Source: Paenibacillus sp. EZ-K15
GTDB lineage: Bacteria > Bacillota > Bacilli > Paenibacillales > Paenibacillaceae
DNA length: 64,000 nt
NCBI RefSeq assembly: GCF_002573715.1
Contig: NZ_PDHM01000016.1
Coordinates: 475,649-539,648 of the forward strand
Direction: 5' to 3'
Under the pieces are notes generated by a model that saw only the letters and a list, made by a program, of their open reading frames with translations, did no database searches and was not told the DNA's origin. A program made the position numbers and the translations under genes. Below, piece after piece: positions 62,280 to 64,000 of the stretch (the first letter of the stretch is position 1; each line of letters opens with the position of its first letter).

Positions 62280-64000
62280 ATGAAAGACCAGAATGACAAT
62301 GAATCTAACGTGCTGTCTCCTGGGAGAGCATTAACTGAGGAAGAAAAGAGCCTTGTCTGGAAAAAACCATTAACGCATAAAGTAAGCGAGGAAGAACGGC
62401 GAATCACGAATGAAATCAAGCGTAATTGGCATCGCGGCGAGATGAAAATCGCCAATATTCTATTGGAGGGAGATGCCGGCTCCGGAAAAACGCAGCTCGC
62501 CAAGGCGTTGTCCGCAAACTTCAGGTTACCCTATACTAAAGTAACTTGTTTTGCCGATATGGATAAATCGGATATTCTCGGAGCCATTTTGCCGGTTATT
62601 TCATCTGATCGAATGAAGCAGTTGGAAGCTGCGGACCAAGCGGCCTTGAGAGCATTATACGAAAGCGACGGCTTTCGAAGCTCGACGGAGATTTTAATGG
62701 AGGCGCTGGGGATTACGCAAGAGATGGCTTCCGCAAAGATGAAGCAATTATTGAAGCTGGCCGCGAATAACGCTCAGGATGGAGCTGTAGAGTATCGATT
62801 TTACGCTTCCGAGATCGTCAGAGCTTTTCAAAAGGGCTATCTGCTGGAAATACAGGAACCGAACGTGATTCGGGACGCTGGCGTATTGATGGCATTGAAT
62901 TCCGCATTGGAGCCGAGCGGCAGTCTTAATCTCCCAACGGAGATCGTGCACCGGCATCCGGATTCCATAGCGGTGATCACGGCAAACCGCAGTTATGCGG
63001 GATCGAGGCCGCTTAACGAGGCATTGCGTGACCGGGTTCAGCATACGGAGAAGATGGACCTGCCGACCAAAGAGATCATGATGGAGCGGGCAATGGCCAA
63101 AACCGGTTATCGGAACGATGAAATGCTGGACGTACTGGCAAGAGTCATTATCCTATTGGATAAAACAGCCCGAGCTAATGCCATTAAAGGCGTGTCTGGC
63201 ATGCGTTCTTATTTCTATTGGGTGGATGCCGTTGCTCAAGGTGCTTCTGTGAGGGAATCCCTTTATCATAAAGTGATCTACAAGATAACAACCGATTCGG
63301 AAGAGATCAAACTGCTGGAAGATGCGCTGGAAGGCGAAGGCTTAATGGATATGTTAGAGGAAGTCCCGCTTGAAATGAATAATAAACGAAATGCAGAGGC
63401 AGTGGAGATCACGACCTGGGACAGCGATATCGACCTGGATTTTATTCCTGATGGGCAGGCTGGGGAAGAAGGTATCCGGTTAAAAAAGTCCGCTGAAAGC
63501 GAAGGCAGCACATCCTTTCCTTTGGATGAGTCAGCGGATATGGAGAGTACGGATTCGGGGGAGGACGGATCACCGCAATATCACCAGGCCAATCCCGAAC
63601 CCATGACGGAGGAGGAGAAACAGAAGGAGCGGGACTTCCGCAAAAAGCTGAATCAAGTCTCCAGATCCATCGTGTCCGATTCGATTCATCAGGCTGTTAA
63701 GCTGATCGTTCATCGTCCTGAATACGACCCGATCCAGCAGGAGGAATATTGGAGTCTGAGTAAGGGGCTTATGCCCATCGTGCGGGAAATCGCCAGACAG
63801 ACGCTGCCGCTATTGGAGCACGAGATAACCGCAGAATTTGCCAAAAACCATTACTACGGTTCTAAATTTCAGGCAGACAGTGTGGCCTACCGCGATTTCA
63901 GGTATTTTGCCAAGAAGCGTCCTCCGACGGAATCCCCTGGTCTTGTGGTCGGTTTGAGGGTGGATGAATCCGCATCGATGGCTGCTTTCGGAAGATTGGA
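62280..64000 (+). CDS. Fused AAA+ (MoxR/CbbQ-like) ATPase and VWA-domain protein, 3' end outside window
   Basis: 573 codons are visible and the frame is open at the window edge. N-terminal AAA+ module: Walker A GDAGSGKT (64-71), a long helical insert (about 105-180), then YLLEIQEPNVI at the Walker B place, where the usual Asp-Glu reads Gln192-Glu193, and sensor 1 IAVITANRSYAG with the arginine region LNEALRDRVQ. An acidic linker (about 380-460) and a helical region follow, and the last residues read GLVVGLRVDESASMAAFG, whose D562-x-S564-x-S566 is the metal-binding MIDAS motif of VWA domains. Related ATPases (MoxR, CbbQ, NorQ, RavA) normally work with a separate VWA partner; here both sit in one chain. 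GGAGGTGA lies six bases before the ATG. Confidence 0.88.
   Translation, partial: MKDQNDNESNVLSPGRALTEEEKSLVWKKPLTHKVSEEERRITNEIKRNWHRGEMKIANILLEGDAGSGKTQLAKALSANFRLPYTKVTCFADMDKSDILGAILPVISSDRMKQLEAADQAALRALYESDGFRSSTEILMEALGITQEMASAKMKQLLKLAANNAQDGAVEYRFYASEIVRAFQKGYLLEIQEPNVIRDAGVLMALNSALEPSGSLNLPTEIVHRHPDSIAVITANRSYAGSRPLNEALRDRVQHTEKMDLPTKEIMMERAMAKTGYRNDEMLDVLARVIILLDKTARANAIKGVSGMRSYFYWVDAVAQGASVRESLYHKVIYKITTDSEEIKLLEDALEGEGLMDMLEEVPLEMNNKRNAEAVEITTWDSDIDLDFIPDGQAGEEGIRLKKSAESEGSTSFPLDESADMESTDSGEDGSPQYHQANPEPMTEEEKQKERDFRKKLNQVSRSIVSDSIHQAVKLIVHRPEYDPIQQEEYWSLSKGLMPIVREIARQTLPLLEHEITAEFAKNHYYGSKFQADSVAYRDFRYFAKKRPPTESPGLVVGLRVDESASMAAFGRL

Noticed and set aside
1..64000. tRNA, rRNA, CRISPR arrays, prophage genes, classical riboswitches
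   Set aside because: None was recognised on either strand; intergenic gaps are short and mostly hold terminators and promoters.

Overview
The window looks like a Paenibacillus-type chromosome segment (Gram-positive, spore-forming, roughly 50% GC). The evidence is a gerA/gerB/gerC spore-germination operon, a CotF-like spore coat protein, strong AGGAGG ribosome sites, several poly-T terminators, and repeated carbohydrate loci built from lipoprotein sugar binders, CUT1 permeases without a dedicated ATPase, and very large membrane-bound AraC-type regulators or YesM/YesN-type two-component pairs. No rRNA, tRNA, CRISPR array or prophage was seen.

Layout. 0-9.2 kb: a truncated purine permease, an eroded arylamine N-acetyltransferase, a C-terminal stub of a GH88 hydrolase, a cytochrome P450 with a divergent PadR regulator, a pentapeptide-repeat protein, a CotF-like protein, malate:quinone oxidoreductase and a C-terminal stub of a GH3 glycosidase. 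9.4-12.7 kb: TetR plus DUF5360 membrane protein, a secreted helveticin-J-like protein and a secreted endonuclease/exonuclease/phosphatase-fold enzyme. 12.8-20 kb: sugar-binding lipoprotein, sensor kinase, AraC-type response regulator and a GH95-like hydrolase, with no permease. 20.1-29.8 kb: membrane AraC regulator, binding lipoprotein, two permeases, GH88 unsaturated uronyl hydrolase and a secreted PL6 lyase; together these form a polyuronide/glycosaminoglycan depolymerise-import-cleave pathway. 29.8-34.1 kb: ger operon on the minus strand. 34.3-38 kb: di-iron repair protein Ric behind an Fnr-like box, then an AraC/cupin regulator divergent from GH105 plus a CE4 deacetylase. 38.2-50.8 kb: a second membrane AraC regulator, two permeases, binding lipoprotein, an unrecognised 580-residue protein and a 1549-residue secreted modular hydrolase behind a CcpA (cre) site. 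50.8-64 kb: a 418-bp decayed IS, yfmT-yfmS, a ketopantoate-reductase-like gene divergent from a TetR with two identical operators, an OmpR-type two-component system followed by a membrane-anchored alpha/beta hydrolase, a tandem class II aldolase, and a DUF6530 gene followed by a single-chain AAA+/VWA protein that runs off the window.

The most interesting points are: the fused AAA+/VWA protein with a Gln in place of the Walker B Asp, together with its DUF6530 partner; the permease-less sugar-binding lipoprotein joined to a kinase/regulator pair; the unrecognised protein in the second polysaccharide operon; matching stem-loops directly behind two of the three binding-lipoprotein genes; and duplicated, perfectly matching TetR operators. 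All functional statements are read from sequence and from recalled family features; no database search was possible.
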